From NCBI GenBank assembly GCA_001557505.1, contig LSAX01000010.1:310001-374000 (forward strand): DNA of 64,000 nt. The letters run 5' to 3'. Both the position numbers and the translations under genes were made by a program. The notes beneath the pieces are model-generated. The model was not told where the DNA came from and made no database searches. It was given only the letters and a program-made list of their open reading frames with translations. Below are positions 25,376-37,646 of the stretch, in pieces; the stretch's first letter is position 1; every line of letters begins with the position of its first letter. This DNA is from Reticulascus tulasneorum. Lineage: Eukaryota; Ascomycota; Sordariomycetes; Glomerellales; Reticulascaceae.

Positions 25376-25920
25376 ATGTCTTCAAGAACGATGTCTATCG
25401 CAGTGCAACCTCCTTCTCAAACCCAAACTAGTCAACCACTCTACCCGCCGTTGGTTGTACGCTCCAGAGTCAGAGCTGAACAGTGTTCTGGAGATGGTGT
25501 CCATCTTTTTGCTATGGCCGTCTTGGTGGATACAGACGGCACCGTCCTACAAGGACGGCTTGGGGGCACGCAAGCAGTCTCCGGGTGCCATTTGACCGGT
25601 GACTCTTCAAATCCAAGTGGTCGGATACCCATCACATTCGCCTTTCTGGACCTTAGCATCATGCATGCCGGGTCATACACGATTCGAGTTGACGTGTACC
25701 GAGTCGACTATGACGACCTCGATGGCGCAGTTTTAATCGAACAGGCACAAACCAGTAGGCTAGATGCTGTTGAAGAGGGTGTTGCTATCGAACAACCATG
25801 TAAGTGAAGTCATCATGACCCGTCTTACGACTCAATCTGACCGCTTCAGCCTCTGATGAGAGTGCTCTCTTACAGCAGCTCCTGGACCATGGGTACAGCT
25901 TGCCAACTCCCACACACTAG
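25376..25920 (+). CDS. Small velvet-domain protein
   Basis: The model has exons 25376-25799 and 25850-25920, giving about 164 aa. The intron 25800-25849 (donor GTAAGT, acceptor CTTCAG, phase 1) joins EQPS to SDESALLQQLLDHGYSLP. The sequence follows the velvet fold: the proline segment PLYPPLVVRSRV, a strand with HLFAMAVLVDTDG, LQGRLGGTQAVSG, then FAFLDLSIMHAGSYTIRVDVY, and a closing LLQQLLDHGYSLP helix of the kind seen in VosA/VelC-type members. Velvet proteins are DNA-binding regulators of development and secondary metabolism that act as homo- or heterodimers. This one is much shorter than VeA, VelB or VosA and is essentially the domain alone, with a reduced N-terminal half that lacks the usual QQP..AR..G block. 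The start is ambiguous (25376, 25346 or 25289). Confidence 0.72.
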
Positions 25921-28168
25921 AGCACGTTGTTTCAGAGCTCGATGGAAAACAAAGATAATTGGTCATGGAGAAGATCAAAATTGATTAGCGGTGGCATGGT
26001 AGCTTCGGCGTTGAACACAGGGTTGGAGAGGTCTTTGGGATACTGTATCGTCAGATCAAAAGCGGCGCAGAACACTGGGGCATGCTTTGGAGCCTACACA
26101 AAGAGCTCCGATGATGTCATTGGATATTCACTAATTCGCGCTCTTGTTGACCTTAGCAATGAAGATGCAAACAGAAGACCTTTCTATGAAGTGTCGTGCG
26201 GAGGCAGCTCAAATGACAGATGAACCAGTTTTGCTTCGTTAAGGTTGACTCTTGCCTCTGACAGTTTAGATAAACTGGTTCATCAATTTCAGACAGTAGT
26301 TCTCTTTATAGAATCGCACGGTGCTATTACCATGGAACTGGGATTATTTCGTGTGACAAGATGCGGCGATTTTACCTGTGAGCGCCCGCAAGCACGAGTT
26401 CAGAGTCTCTCCTTTTCGTGAGAGAGTGGGGGACTAGAACTGACCCCATGGGACTACTAGTATCGGAATACCCCATCCTTGAGCCAGCCTGGATTCAGAA
26501 AGGATCTGCAAGGCAGCAGGTGGCTTGAAAGTCGTGAAACCCTAAGCAATCGGAGTGGACTCCGGGGGAAGGCGCCGACTGTCTGATATTAAACTCTAAT
26601 GCGCCAAGTTAAAGTCATTATGGATCCTGCGATTGATATGGCTGTGCTGGGCTAGGTAAGATTAACGATGAACGACTGGCAAGAAGCGAACGATCGGTGC
26701 ATATGGCGTATGTGCGTCAGAGTCGATTTCAAGAAAGTTGGGAACGCCACAGGCCCGTGGGGGGTGTGGGCTTGAAGGACGCACATCTCACTCGATGAAC
26801 GCCAAGATTCCATGGCGTCCACCCAGAGCCACATTTGGAATCAAGCCACCCAACTTGGGCTAAGGGCTTCGCCCGGAAATAAATCTTGTTGAAAGGGGCC
26901 GCGTGTGTCTTATCTTGTACAGAATCATGAGTTGTGGCTCGGCTGTTATGGTTTGGGCTTATCACTAAAGCGTGCTGGGACGATGGACGCTAATCAGGTC
27001 ACGTATTAGAGTGAGGGAGAAAACATTTTGTAGAAAGACAAATAAGACATAACATGAGTCAGTAGACAAGCCTGAGCCAAGTTCTCAGGATCTACTTTCA
27101 TTCCGCCCCACGGCACTGGATACAGGTCATGTCTCCAGCCCCTACAAGGAAAAAGGGGGTGGTGTTGTGGGGTTTCTGAACAGTTGATGAACCAAGATCT
27201 ATAGAATCTCAAAGATGGGATTGGAAACAAGGTAGATCTTTTGAATTTCAACAACAGTCCTTCCTTGCCCCCTTCACTATGAAAGCCTCCATTGATGCGG
27301 AACCGAACAGAAAGAAAACACCCCCAGGTCCCCAGAGCCCCAGGCAACCGGTTAGTCCTGTCTTGGGGCTATTTTGGGAAGAAATTTGAAATTTTCAACT
27401 GGCTTAGGGCTCGGTCCATTCATCCGACAAGACGATCTAGGCGATCTGTTCGCTTCGGATTGCCACATCACTTGAAAAAGCAATGAGCTCGCTACCCACA
27501 GCTCCAGCTCCAGGTTGCAATTCTCTGCTATGCTATCCTCTATTAGCACTCCATTCCCACCGATGGCCGTCATGCAGCCTCTCGGGGTAGCTTGAGAACT
27601 AGGCTGACCTTTGCCGCCTCTTCCGAGGTCAACTTCCATTGTAAACAAGAATTGGACAACGGTGAAGGCGAGTGTGGCGTTCGGCGGTCTGAGCTAAAAC
27701 TACCCTAGCCTTGTCGGAGAGCTGAGCTCTTACCCATGCAAGTGCCGGATCAACGTAAGCGCCTCGGAAAGAACTCTCCAATGGCCATAACGTGTACCCC
27801 GGCAATACAGGGTTGTGATTACACGGCTGCGTTGCTTAATTTGTATCGTCTACGATGCGAAGGGACCGTTGTTAGGGAGCTTTGCAAGGTTCCTGCACGA
27901 CGGCACCTGTACAGATTAGGATTGCCGGACTATGTGGGGTGAGCTTAATTCGACGTCTTCTAGCACAAGAGGTGGCGAGAATTACCAAGACAGGACCACT
28001 CTGCGTCAAGATGGGGGACTTCGCATGAGAGCAGACATTATTAATTCTGATCTAAAAATCTACATGTTGAAGAAATAACCTCATCAACTATTGGGGTTTC
28101 ACCCCATATCATATATCACATATTTTCTATTGTTCCCGTACGCCCCACCCCTCATACCCTCGGCCGAT
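25921..28168. other. Intergenic, no supported gene; small inverted repeat
   Basis: A 98-codon plus-strand frame (25927-26223) has no recognisable family. A perfect 13-bp inverted repeat lies at 26219-26231 and 26272-26284. The rest, up to the stop of the subtilase at 28169, has only short overlapping frames. Confidence 0.35.
26219..26284. repeat. 13-bp perfect inverted repeat with 40-nt loop
   Basis: GATGAACCAGTTT at 26219-26231 is mirrored exactly by AAACTGGTTCATC at 26272-26284. The match does not extend further on either side. It could form a hairpin, be the tip of an eroded inverted-repeat element or be a binding palindrome. Confidence 0.5.
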
Positions 28169-31041
28169 TTACGGAGCAGCCTCCTCATACGCGAGCCTGA
28201 ATGGAACTGTTTCCGTGACATCATACTCCTCAAGCTTCGTGCTATCGCCGAAGATGTGAAGCGCCTTGATGACGAACTTGTACTTGCCCGGCGGCGCAAA
28301 GCTGCCGTCATCGAGCTGGCCATCAAAGTCAACGGAGTAGACGACTCGCGAGTTCCACAGAAGCGGGAAGCTGCGCGGCTGGCCAATGGTCTTAGTGCCG
28401 AAGTTCTCGGTGGTGGTGTTGGGTGGGCAGGTGGTTAGGGGAACGAGGTCCGCGCGGACGTAAGCGGAGCCCTGAGCGAGGCTGATAGCGAGGGTGGGGA
28501 GGATGGCATCAGTTTCGTTGGCCGTGCCAGGAGCGGGCAGAATGAAGGTGGTGTTGGCGGGGACGGGGTTGACGTAGTCATCATCGTCGGAAGTGGTCAT
28601 CAACGCAGCGTCAAGGACAGTAAGGGAGTGGAGGCTGCCAGTGATTCCCTGGTAGGGGAGGGAGAAGCTGGTGCCGTCGGTTCCGTTAAGGGTGATGTAA
28701 CCGGACCAGACCGCAATTCGAGAGGCATCGAGGCCAGCTGGAGGAGTCGGCGTGACCTTGATGGAGACCTCACCACCAGTTGGGACGGTGACGGTAGTCT
28801 CGCTCAAGGCAATGGCGGCATAGTCCTCGGTAAGCTCGTTGGGGAACAGCTGTGCATAGATGGTGCCAGGCTCCAAAAGGTAGGCCGAATAGGCGCCGAC
28901 GCTGGCGAGCTCAAATGTCACATCGCTGGATCCGATGTTCTTAATGGTGAAGCTGGCATCAGGAATGCGGTTGTCTGTGTCGTTAAAGTTGAGGCTTGAC
29001 ACATTGAGGAGGGTAGAGGCGTAGGCGGCCTCATATGCCTGGACGAGACCGCCACCCTGCTGAGGAACAGGAGCGAGGCCGTCAAAGGCACCCCCGCCGG
29101 CGTTGAAGAGCTGTGGGTTGGCGGTGGCTGACAAGAGATTCTCGATCAGGATAGGGTCGAAGGTCTTTCGGACCTGGGCGATCAAGGCAACGATACCAGC
29201 AGTAAGAGGAGTGGCCATAGATGTACCGGAAATGACGGCATAGTTGCCGAGATGTCGTGGCCAGGTGGACAGGATCGAACCACCTGGGGCACCAACCTGA
29301 GGCTTGACGTCTCCGGCCCAGGTAGGGCCCCAGCTCGTATAAGTGCTGAGGAAGCCACCGGTTCGTGTGTTGTTGACGATAGTCAAGATTTGCTCAGATT
29401 CCGTAGGGTCGGTCAAGGACAAAACGACTTCCTGCCCGGCTGACAAGGCGGCGATCCAGGTAGCACCGACTTCGGGGGTGGTCATGCCGACACCAAGGAT
29501 TCCGGGAACAGCGGCAGTGACGGAGGAGGCTCCGGCGACGTTATTGTAGATCATGACATACTTGGCTCCTGCGTTGGCAGCGTTGGTCACCTTCTGGACG
29601 AACGTGCAAGTGCCACGGCGGATAAGCACTATGTATCCGCTGAGGTCAGGAGTGCCGGCGGGGTAGGGATCACAGCCGTTTGCCGGGTCGGCAGTGTTGA
29701 AGTTGACAGCCCAGAGAGGGAGAGTCACACCACCCCATTCAGCGGGCTCGCCGGGGGTCCAGCCGAACTCAGTAGATGCTCCTCCAGCCACGGTGTAGGT
29801 GGAGATGACGTAAAGAGCCGGAGTAATGACGTTATCGAAGGAGGCAATAGCGGTGACCTTCTTGCCATTGGCAGCCGTAGAGGCAAAGAACATGCCTTGA
29901 GCACCGTCGTTACCGGCTGCGACCATGCAGGGAACGCCGGCCTCCACGATGCGCTCTACCGCGACAGCCCAAGGCTCCTCGGACCAGCCAGCAGCGCCAC
30001 CGATGGAGGCAGTGATGATGTCGCTGCCTGCCTCGTAAGCCAGGTTGTACGAGGCAATGAGGACGTCGTTCGCGACCTGGCCTTCACAGCCGAAGACCTT
30101 GTAGGCCCCGAGTGTGACACCGGGAGCAGCGCCGGTGAAGCCGAATGGGTTAGACTGCGCGGCAATGATGCCGGCAACGTGAGTACCATGGCCTGCGCAG
30201 TCAATGGGGTCCGGATCGGGGAAGTGCTCATTGAAACCATCCTATTGCGCACTTGAGTCAGCATTTTCCTCAATTGTAGTCCAAGCGAGATTTGCTCGTC
30301 ACATGAGCTGGCGAACCAAAGACTGAACGAATGAGAATGGGTGCTCGGAGTTCTTACATAAGCGTCACCAACGAGATCGGTACCCCAGCTGACCAGACAG
30401 CCGGCGCCGAAACAGCCACCAAGAGCAGGGTGGCCATAATCAATCTGAAGCACGCATGTTAGCAACTGCTTCCTCTCCAGAGCCGGCTCGCACTTACACC
30501 AGTGTCGATGACAGCAATCTTAATGCCTTGGCCAGTAAATCCTTCGGCGCGCAGCTTGTCAACCTGGGTCATGACGTGGGTCGAAAAGGTGTCGGGCCCG
30601 TCTTGGCGGCGCTTGAGGTCTGTGTAGTTCCGGGACGAATCACCAGTCCAGATGATCTCGGGCGTGGGCATGCCGTATGTCCTGACCGGGTAGATAGTCC
30701 TCACTTCGGGCAAAGCGGCGAGACGGGCGGCCTTCTCTTCGGCCGTAGTGATGTCATTAAACTGGATGGACGCGCCATTGAACAGCTTGTAGGACAGCTC
30801 CATGCGGGTGGTGGCGTCCGCCGCAACCTCGGCCTGGTAGACAGAGGTATCCTACAATTGAGATAGTGAGCAAGAGTGACCGACACGATGACCGATTGAG
30901 GGACGGCCGGTGAGCCAATTGACATACCTTGCCATCTTCGAACTCAACGATGTAAGCTCCAGCAACAATGTTGGACACATGCTTAGCTTGGACAGCAGAA
31001 GCCGCCGCAAGCAGCGAGGTGAGAAGACTTCGTCGGACCAT
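28169..31041 (-). CDS. Secreted subtilisin-like serine protease with PA domain
   Basis: The model has four exons, 31041-30928, 30851-30498, 30444-30358 and 30241-28169, giving 875 aa. The introns (76, 53 and 116 bp) are all phase 0 with GTATGT, GTAAGT and GTAAGA donors. A signal peptide (residues 1-19, ending AVQA) is followed by a propeptide. The S8 triad is visible: Asp154 in AVIDTGIDY, His203 in AGHGTHVAG and Ser526 in ISGTSMATP, with the oxyanion Asn near 296 in AAGND. A protease-associated (PA) domain is inserted between His and Ser at about 360-440 (GYIVLIRRGTCTFVQKV). The C-terminal third is a beta-rich, Fn3-like region typical of this subfamily. The layout matches fungal extracellular subtilases of the Vpr/Pr1C type, which degrade protein outside the cell. 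Exon phases, length and catalytic motifs all agree, so I regard the gene as intact. Confidence 0.95.
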
Positions 31042-31127
31042 GATTGATTGACGACCTACGGGAGCAATGGGAAACACGAGCAGCCGGGTCGATGAGATAG
31101 TCGAGCTCCAGCGGGGTCCCAGGACAA

Positions 31128-31140
31128 TGTTATATACATA
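31128..31140 (-). promoter_or_regulatory. TATA box of the subtilase gene
   Basis: A TATATA element (read TATGTATATAACA on the minus strand) lies about 90 bp upstream of the subtilase start codon, a normal distance for a fungal core promoter. Confidence 0.4.
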
Positions 31141-34100
31141 TGCCTCACCATGTCCGGCAGCGTCGTAGTAGCGCAGATGACTGGGAGGGCAGCTCGTCCG
31201 TCCGTGGGGCTGGTGCTACCTCTGTGGCATGCGAGCCGGGTAAGGAGGGCCTTTCGGTGCGACTACGTTCATTTACTGCAATGCGCCAGGGATCGGCCAA
31301 AGAGAGCACAAGGAGCCGGGCGAGATGTCCATGACGTGCAAGATTGTGACGCTCTCCCACCCCACCCCCCCAGCTTCCAGTCCCCCCCAGACGCACTTGC
31401 TTGGCCAGGCAGGTGGACCATTTGCTGAGTGTGTTGTTTGGTAGCCACGGCGGAGCGGGGAGGTGATATGGTCGGTGGTGGCGGCACGTTTCCCTGGATG
31501 GAATTACTTGGGTGCGTTAATCAGACATGCCCCCTTCTACAAAAAAAAAAAAGAAAAAGCGTGGGACCGGATTGGCCTGAATCGTGCACGACGTTGCAAG
31601 GGATAGAATTATGGGAGATCCCAAGCTGTGGCAGGAGAAGACCACATGTGCACACCTGCAGTAGAACCGAACCGGGTAGTGTTAAATTGCAGGGGCGAGC
31701 TTTTCTATGCTGTACACGCCATGGGTGGGGAGAGGCACTGCCGGTGATCAATATAGCCAGACAGCTAACGAGCTGCCTTAATGAGGCTCTTATTAAGCTT
31801 GTGGTAGGCCGGGCGGTTGATTACATGGCGCACTGGGGTCCTGGACGCTAAAGCCACCGTCCGGATTAGCAAACTGTCGACCTACCTATCCGGGCAAGTC
31901 TGCGACTTTTCGTCCCGTTCACTGGTTGGTTGGCCGGAGGGATAGGGCGTTCCGTTCCACAAAAAGCATCGATACAGGGATGATCCATTGCATGCCAGGG
32001 AATGGAAACTGGCAAAGCTTCTCTCCGCGTGCCTGTGGCATTGTTTGTTGGAGCCCCCCGAACGGGGCCAGTGGCCGGGAAGATCTGTGCTTTTCCCTCA
32101 GAGATCTCGCCTCCCCCAAAAATTGGCAAGCCACCGAGGAAAACAAGCAGCAAGAGGCCGCGCCACCATGCGGCACGAACGTTGGATCGCCGTTGAGAGA
32201 CGCCATTGGGGCCAAATGTCCAGCTAGCTCCCGTCAAAAGGACATTGGCCAAATGTCTCTTGGCGGCTGGCTCAACACACCAGTCCGAAGAACAGAGTTC
32301 GACAAGCTCCATACCGCTCATACCTGATTAAGTACGAGCTGTACATACTTACGTGAGATGAGACCTTGCTTGCTTTTGGGGGAACTTTAAGGCCAACAAA
32401 AAGAGAGGGGCGATCTCAACTTGGCAATTTCTCCAGGTTATCAGGTACTGGCATGCAGCCCGGGCAGCGGACCGCCGTCAGAAGCAGGCCAAGAAAGTAA
32501 GTATGCCAAGAGAGAAACCGGCCCCGCAGGTGGGATTTTGTTCCTGAGGAGGGAGGCTGCAGCGATGCACCAACTAGTGTAGGATGCCCAAAACGCGAAG
32601 CGCATCTGTGTCCCGGAGAACAGGATACCTATCCACCCAGATGTGTTGTGGAGTGAGGGTCATCGTCGGGCACTGCTGAAGGTGAAGGGCGCAACCGAGG
32701 TAGGCTGATATGTATGAAGGTTGGGCTGTGGCGGCGGACGATCCAGATATGGGGACCAGCTACAATATGCAACTAGGTAGTTGATTAGAGTGCGAGGAAC
32801 CAATTGTACCGCATGATGCGTAGGATGCGATAACCGCTACTTTGGTCACTTATTATTAGGTATTTGGTTAGGGGGCCTTTTGCTAGCATCGTCAGTAGCG
32901 ATGCGGATCAAAACTTATTGAGTACCCCGCACAATCGAAAACCAGACTCTGGCAACTGGGTACTTTGTGTACATACCTTATTAGATGGATGGATCTGAAG
33001 ATCCCTGGACGGAACAGGCGGCCTCGCCAGTACCACCCACCTGCCCGAAAGTCGATAACGTGGTGGCCAAAAAGTGCGATGGCGGTCGAAGGCACGGGGC
33101 ACAGAGATGCAGAGTAACGCTAATGGGATAGTAGGGGGGGGGGGGGGGGATGGATGGTGAAGCTCTACTTTGTACGCAGACGATAACTAATTGCTGGGGT
33201 GCCTACTGTATGATTGGGAATCAACGTCTGGATGGATAGGGCCACATGCCTCCCTCTACTGTGAGTGAGCATTATTTTGAGTGGTAAATTACCAATTGCT
33301 CAACTTCCTGCGGTCATACATACCATATTCCTCTTACGGACAGACAGGGCCATACTCGTCTAGACGTAATTACATGCGTATACTTCGTGCTTGTACTGTA
33401 CTCGCCTACTGACCAATTACGGCACCAAAGATAACCAGTTATTTACCATGCCCATCCCACCCAGTACGTACTTTGATTTGAGTCGTAAGGTTAACTGACT
33501 AGTTGAGCACTGACCACCATCGCTACCAAAAGAACCGCGCCAGCACGGCAAAGCAATCCCAGGCCCCGCTGCATGCAAGTGGTGCAGAGATACATACCTG
33601 TGTGGATGATAACTATGTCTGTACGTCCGTACCTTGATGGCCTATCTATTCTGGTGTGGCAGTGTATGAGGTTCCCGAGATGATACGGAGTAGCCAATAG
33701 AAGAAGTCCCTGGGCCGTATCAAGTCTCAAAGGCGCACTTCATTAATCTGTAGGTACCTTAGGTAGGTAGTCGAAGTGACGTGAAATCCAGTGATGGAAG
33801 TACTGCATGCTCTACAATTACAGCGGCTTTGCATACACCATTCAGGCCAGTTAGGCCGGGCCAGGCCCACCGAAACATGAGGTGTCACTTGGTCTGATGC
33901 AATGTGGTAGAAAGCTGCTGCTCTGTAACCGCGAAAATCACTACTTTAGCTAATTAGTGTACGTTATTACCGTCTCGATACCTACGTACATTAGTAGATT
34001 CGGATTCGCGACCGTTGATTGATCGTATAAATTGAGATCTTCTGCGGACCGAGCGCTTGTAACCTTCCCCCCCATTCGCTTGCAGAGGCAGCCTGAGAGT

Positions 34101-35227
34101 GTGCGACCACCAGCAATCGGTCAGTCGGCCTCCATCGGCAGTGGCTCTCCCCACGGATCACAGACAGAAAAAGCCAATATGTTCGTGGAAACTCCAAAAG
34201 CGGAAGACGACTAGAAGTATCTTAGATTGCTCCCCGTGTCTCGTGAACCCGGTAAGGTGGTAGCCAGCGGACGTTTTGTAATCACTATTATAGCACCAAA
34301 TAGAGTAGCCAATATTGCGGCCAGATTGTTCCGCGTCCGCCTGCCCGCTTTGGATCAAGTAGCCGCGCCACACGAGCTGACTGGCATGGACCTCTTGCCT
34401 AAGACGGCCTGGAGCCGCGGTGACTCGAGCAGAGAAGGAATTAAAAAAGTTCCAATGTTTGGGGTTTCATTCCTGATGATGCTAGACGATATCGGGAATG
34501 TACATACTGTTGGACAAACCTGCAGGGCCTATGCACTCTGGAGCTCGTGCTGGTGGCAGCACAGCACCCGGCTGCCCCCGCTTGCTTAGCCACCTGGGTT
34601 GGGTGAGCGTCAAAATTTCCTCACTTGGATGCCCGTTAGGAACTGCAAATTGCATCATATGGACGGCTAGCTACTATGGTGTGTATCCAACAGAACTCCT
34701 GTCATTTCGCCGATACACGAGGTTGGTCCCTATTGAGAAGGACCTTATTCCGCAGTTCCCTTGCCCTTTGACGGCCAAACGAAGCGCAGTGCTGACATGG
34801 AGACTATGAACAACTCCAAGGCTGGCCAGCTAGCCTCTTCCAGAAAAGGGGCTCAAATCGGCATTATGATCGCCTTCGCGTCTTGACAGCTCGTCGCCGA
34901 GAACGTGCAGAAGAAAGCTTCTAGAACCCCTAGATCTCGTTCCTGGCGGATGTGACGGGGGGTTGCACTCCCAACTCCGTCGAAAAACCAGGGAGGATTG
35001 TCGGAGCAGCATGCAGTTAGTTGCATGGCATGAGTAGCGCTGATCCAACGCTCAGCCCAGACCACCTAGCGAACTGTTCGACCCTCGTCGTGTTGACTAC
35101 CATTCAGGCTTCACTGGTCGACATTGAGAGTGGATTAAAGAAATGTGTTTGACCGCCAAATATAGAGCAGTGCGTGTACATGGTAGATCCATGAGGCTGA
35201 CCTAACTCCTCACTTCTTGACGCTTGC
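31141..35227. other. Intergenic, no gene seen
   Basis: Four kilobases hold no defensible gene. The first kilobase is presumably the subtilase promoter. A run of 16 G occupies 33134-33149. Many TAC/GTA-rich motifs (CCTTAGGTAGGTAG, TACGTA) occur at 33.3-33.8 kb, as in other intergenic parts of the window. A 151-codon minus frame (31866-32321) has no domain. Confidence 0.4.
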
Positions 35228-35566
35228 TCAAGAAAAGCAGCTCCAGTATGAACTCGTATGTTTCGTCGCACGCAATGCGCTCACTCTTGACTCCATCGGG
35301 CTCCACTGGGATTCCCCGTAACATTCAACATAAGCTTTTGTTGGATATTCTCCAGATTCTTCCTCGGGCCAGTCGGGAGGCAGAGCACCACACCCAACCC
35401 CCTTCTTCGGATTTTGGGCCAAGTCGTAGAAATCCGGAGGCATACCCGCAGTTTCACGTGCTGACGTCGCATGAGAGTTGTAGTGCAGCGACGGGCCGAG
35501 CAATCCGATCTTGTTCTGGAGGCTGGAGGCGACGTTGTCGTGTTGCTGCACCTCGTCCAAACTCAC
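35228..35566 (-). CDS. Possible exon or gene fragment, function unknown
   Basis: This minus-strand frame (about 112 codons, stop at 35228) has a strong coding-like codon pattern with many C- or G-ending codons and a sensible composition (VSLDEVQQHDNVASSLQNKI, GALPPDWPEEESGEYPTKAY). The track start is not an ATG; the frame enters from upstream at SWVEY, so it may be a last exon. I could not find a good upstream exon, and I do not recognise a family. It is a lone terminal exon, a truncated gene or a remnant. Confidence 0.3.
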   Translation of the reverse strand: MSLDEVQQHDNVASSLQNKIGLLGPSLHYNSHATSARETAGMPPDFYDLAQNPKKGVGCGALPPDWPEEESGEYPTKAYVECYGESQWSPMESRVSALRATKHTSSYWSCFS

Positions 35567-37166
35567 GTACTCGACCCATGATCGCTAGCACGGCAACTGG
35601 ACTACCCTTGGAAACTGCCGATTTATAACACAGCTCGTATATCTTGCGATGACCAGACAATTACTAAACGGTTTCCCTTTTGCCAGTACACACTTTCGCA
35701 GAAGGCACAATGGCCAATTGTTGAGGGACTAGGCCAGCGAGCGGCAGGGGCAGTTGTCATGGAATACGGCCATCGCAAAAGCTTCTGTGGAGTATGTAGA
35801 CCCCACGCCATTTGGTTGTTGAAAATTCTTGCTCAGTGCCTGCCTTTGCAGTTGCACATCCCCTTTGGTGGTGGCGTCGATTAGGGGCGCCCCCTTTTGG
35901 ATAGATAGGTTGAATATGGTGTGTTTGCGTCGGCTACCACATCCAACACAACACTCCACAAACTGTGCTTGGAACTTCCGTTAATGCAGGCGCTGCTCTG
36001 GGAGATGGCAAACATCACACTCCTTGGGAACATTCCCTGCGCATCGCTGCCGAAGGCAGGGACCGGCCGCTGTACTTTCTCGGATGCTGTAGGGCCAACA
36101 CGCCCACAATGACACGCTCGAGGGAAGGATTACATGCATGCTCAGACAATAATTTCTGTCCACCACGATAGTCGGCCATCCCAGGACCCAATTATCGCAT
36201 CTCGCATCTCTCTCTCAAGTAAGATCTGAGCTGGCTGCGATCCAACTGCGTGCCTAAGAAGCAACTTAGTCCCAACCAGAAGAAGCTCTCGCCCTGTTAA
36301 GTGCTATTGAGTGTCTGTACTTCATCTTACACTCGGGCTTTGAATTGAACGAAAAGAGAAAAGAGGAGTCGATGGTAATGGGGGAAAAGTTTTTACCTGG
36401 ACACGTGAACTTCGACAATATATCTCAAGGTTGCGTCTACGTCTGAGAAGCGGGAACTAGTCTTGACGGCCGTGGCTAACTTGACGACAATCTTGCAGGA
36501 GTAAAGAAGAGAATATTGAAAAGAAACTGGGAATTCGTCTCCAGAGCATTGTGGACAGGTCTGCGATTGACTTCGATGGGAATGGCCCCGTGCCCATCAC
36601 TGGCGCCCAACACCACGTTGCTTGATGCTGTCTGAAGACAGCTATCCTGGCGCCCATTGATTGAAATCTGTTAAGTGGCGGAGATCCTGTGACTGCGACA
36701 GCCACAGGCCTTTGAGGAGAACTCGCTAGTAGGTCAGCTGCATACATGAAGGAGTAAAGGTACGATAATGGGCTCGTGCTAAATTTTGCACCGAAGCCAA
36801 GCCTCTTCTTCCGTTCGCGTGGGCGCAATGCTGATGTGTAGGTATTGGCCAGGGCCGTAGTTTGTGAGACTGGTTAAAGAGAATGAGGAACAGCACAAAG
36901 ATAATCATCAATTCGTCTACTCTAATCTTGTGAACGTCGGGGTGCTCATGGTGACGCGCGCCGTGGTTGCACCGTGTGCACACTGTACGCGCCGGCTAAA
37001 CGATGGGTTAAGCTCCAAAGGTTTTCTACGTCACTGGCCACTGCAGAAGATGCCCATGCGCATGCGGACAGGAGCTCTCAAACCATCTCCCAATACTCAT
37101 CCACGACAACCCTAGAGCAGCACGGAGTATAATCGAGATATCCTGCTCCATCAAGACCGATTCAAC
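35567..37166. other. Intergenic upstream of the BolA-like gene
   Basis: There is no supported gene in 1.6 kb. The last few hundred bases are taken as the promoter of the BolA-like gene. Confidence 0.4.
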
Positions 37167-37646
37167 ATGATCTGCCAATCTTGCCAGCGCGCAATGGCGC
37201 AATACGGAGCTCCAAGAAGCTCCTCGGTCTTGCGATCCGCGATATCCCGAGCTGCAACTGCCTCACGAAGCTACTCCGCCGACTCAACCGTCGCCACATC
37301 CCTCTTCCGAACACTTCCAAGATATCACCAGCTTGGCATGCCTCAGATTCCTCTTCGTATGAATCGGCAGTACTCCACCGAGCCAGCACAAACCCTACTC
37401 GAAAAGCCCGATTACCTCGACGGCGCTGAGTCGACAATATGGGACAGGCTAGTTACAGAATTCGCGCCGAACGAGCTGATAGTACGGGACGTCTCCGGGG
37501 GCTGCGGCTCCATGTACGCCATCGACATTACATCTACCAAGTTTGTAGGCGCAAACATGTTGAAGCAGCAACGGATGGTGAATGCGGTGTTGGGCGACCT
37601 CATGAAGGAGTGGCATGGCGTGCAGCTACGGACGAAGATACCTTGA
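37167..37646 (+). CDS. Mitochondrial BolA-like protein
   Basis: This is a single-exon gene of 159 aa starting at ATG 37167. The first half (about 1-75) is rich in Ser, Arg and Ala with almost no acidic residues, a mitochondrial presequence pattern. The second half is a compact BolA domain: a helix (ESTIWDRLVTEF), the loop SGGCGSMYAIDI with the conserved Cys, a helix around KQQRMVNAVLGDLMKEW, and the terminal HGVQLRTKIP, which matches the H-[AG]-[LV]-x-[LI]-x-T end of the family. Mitochondrial BolA proteins work with monothiol glutaredoxins and assist late transfer of [4Fe-4S] clusters. It is a housekeeping gene set between gene-poor flanks. Confidence 0.92.
   Translation: MICQSCQRAMAQYGAPRSSSVLRSAISRAATASRSYSADSTVATSLFRTLPRYHQLGMPQIPLRMNRQYSTEPAQTLLEKPDYLDGAESTIWDRLVTEFAPNELIVRDVSGGCGSMYAIDITSTKFVGANMLKQQRMVNAVLGDLMKEWHGVQLRTKIP

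Noticed and set aside
31866..32321. 151-codon minus-strand frame upstream of the subtilase
   Set aside because: It lies in promoter sequence, three mutually overlapping plus-strand frames compete with it, and there is no domain.
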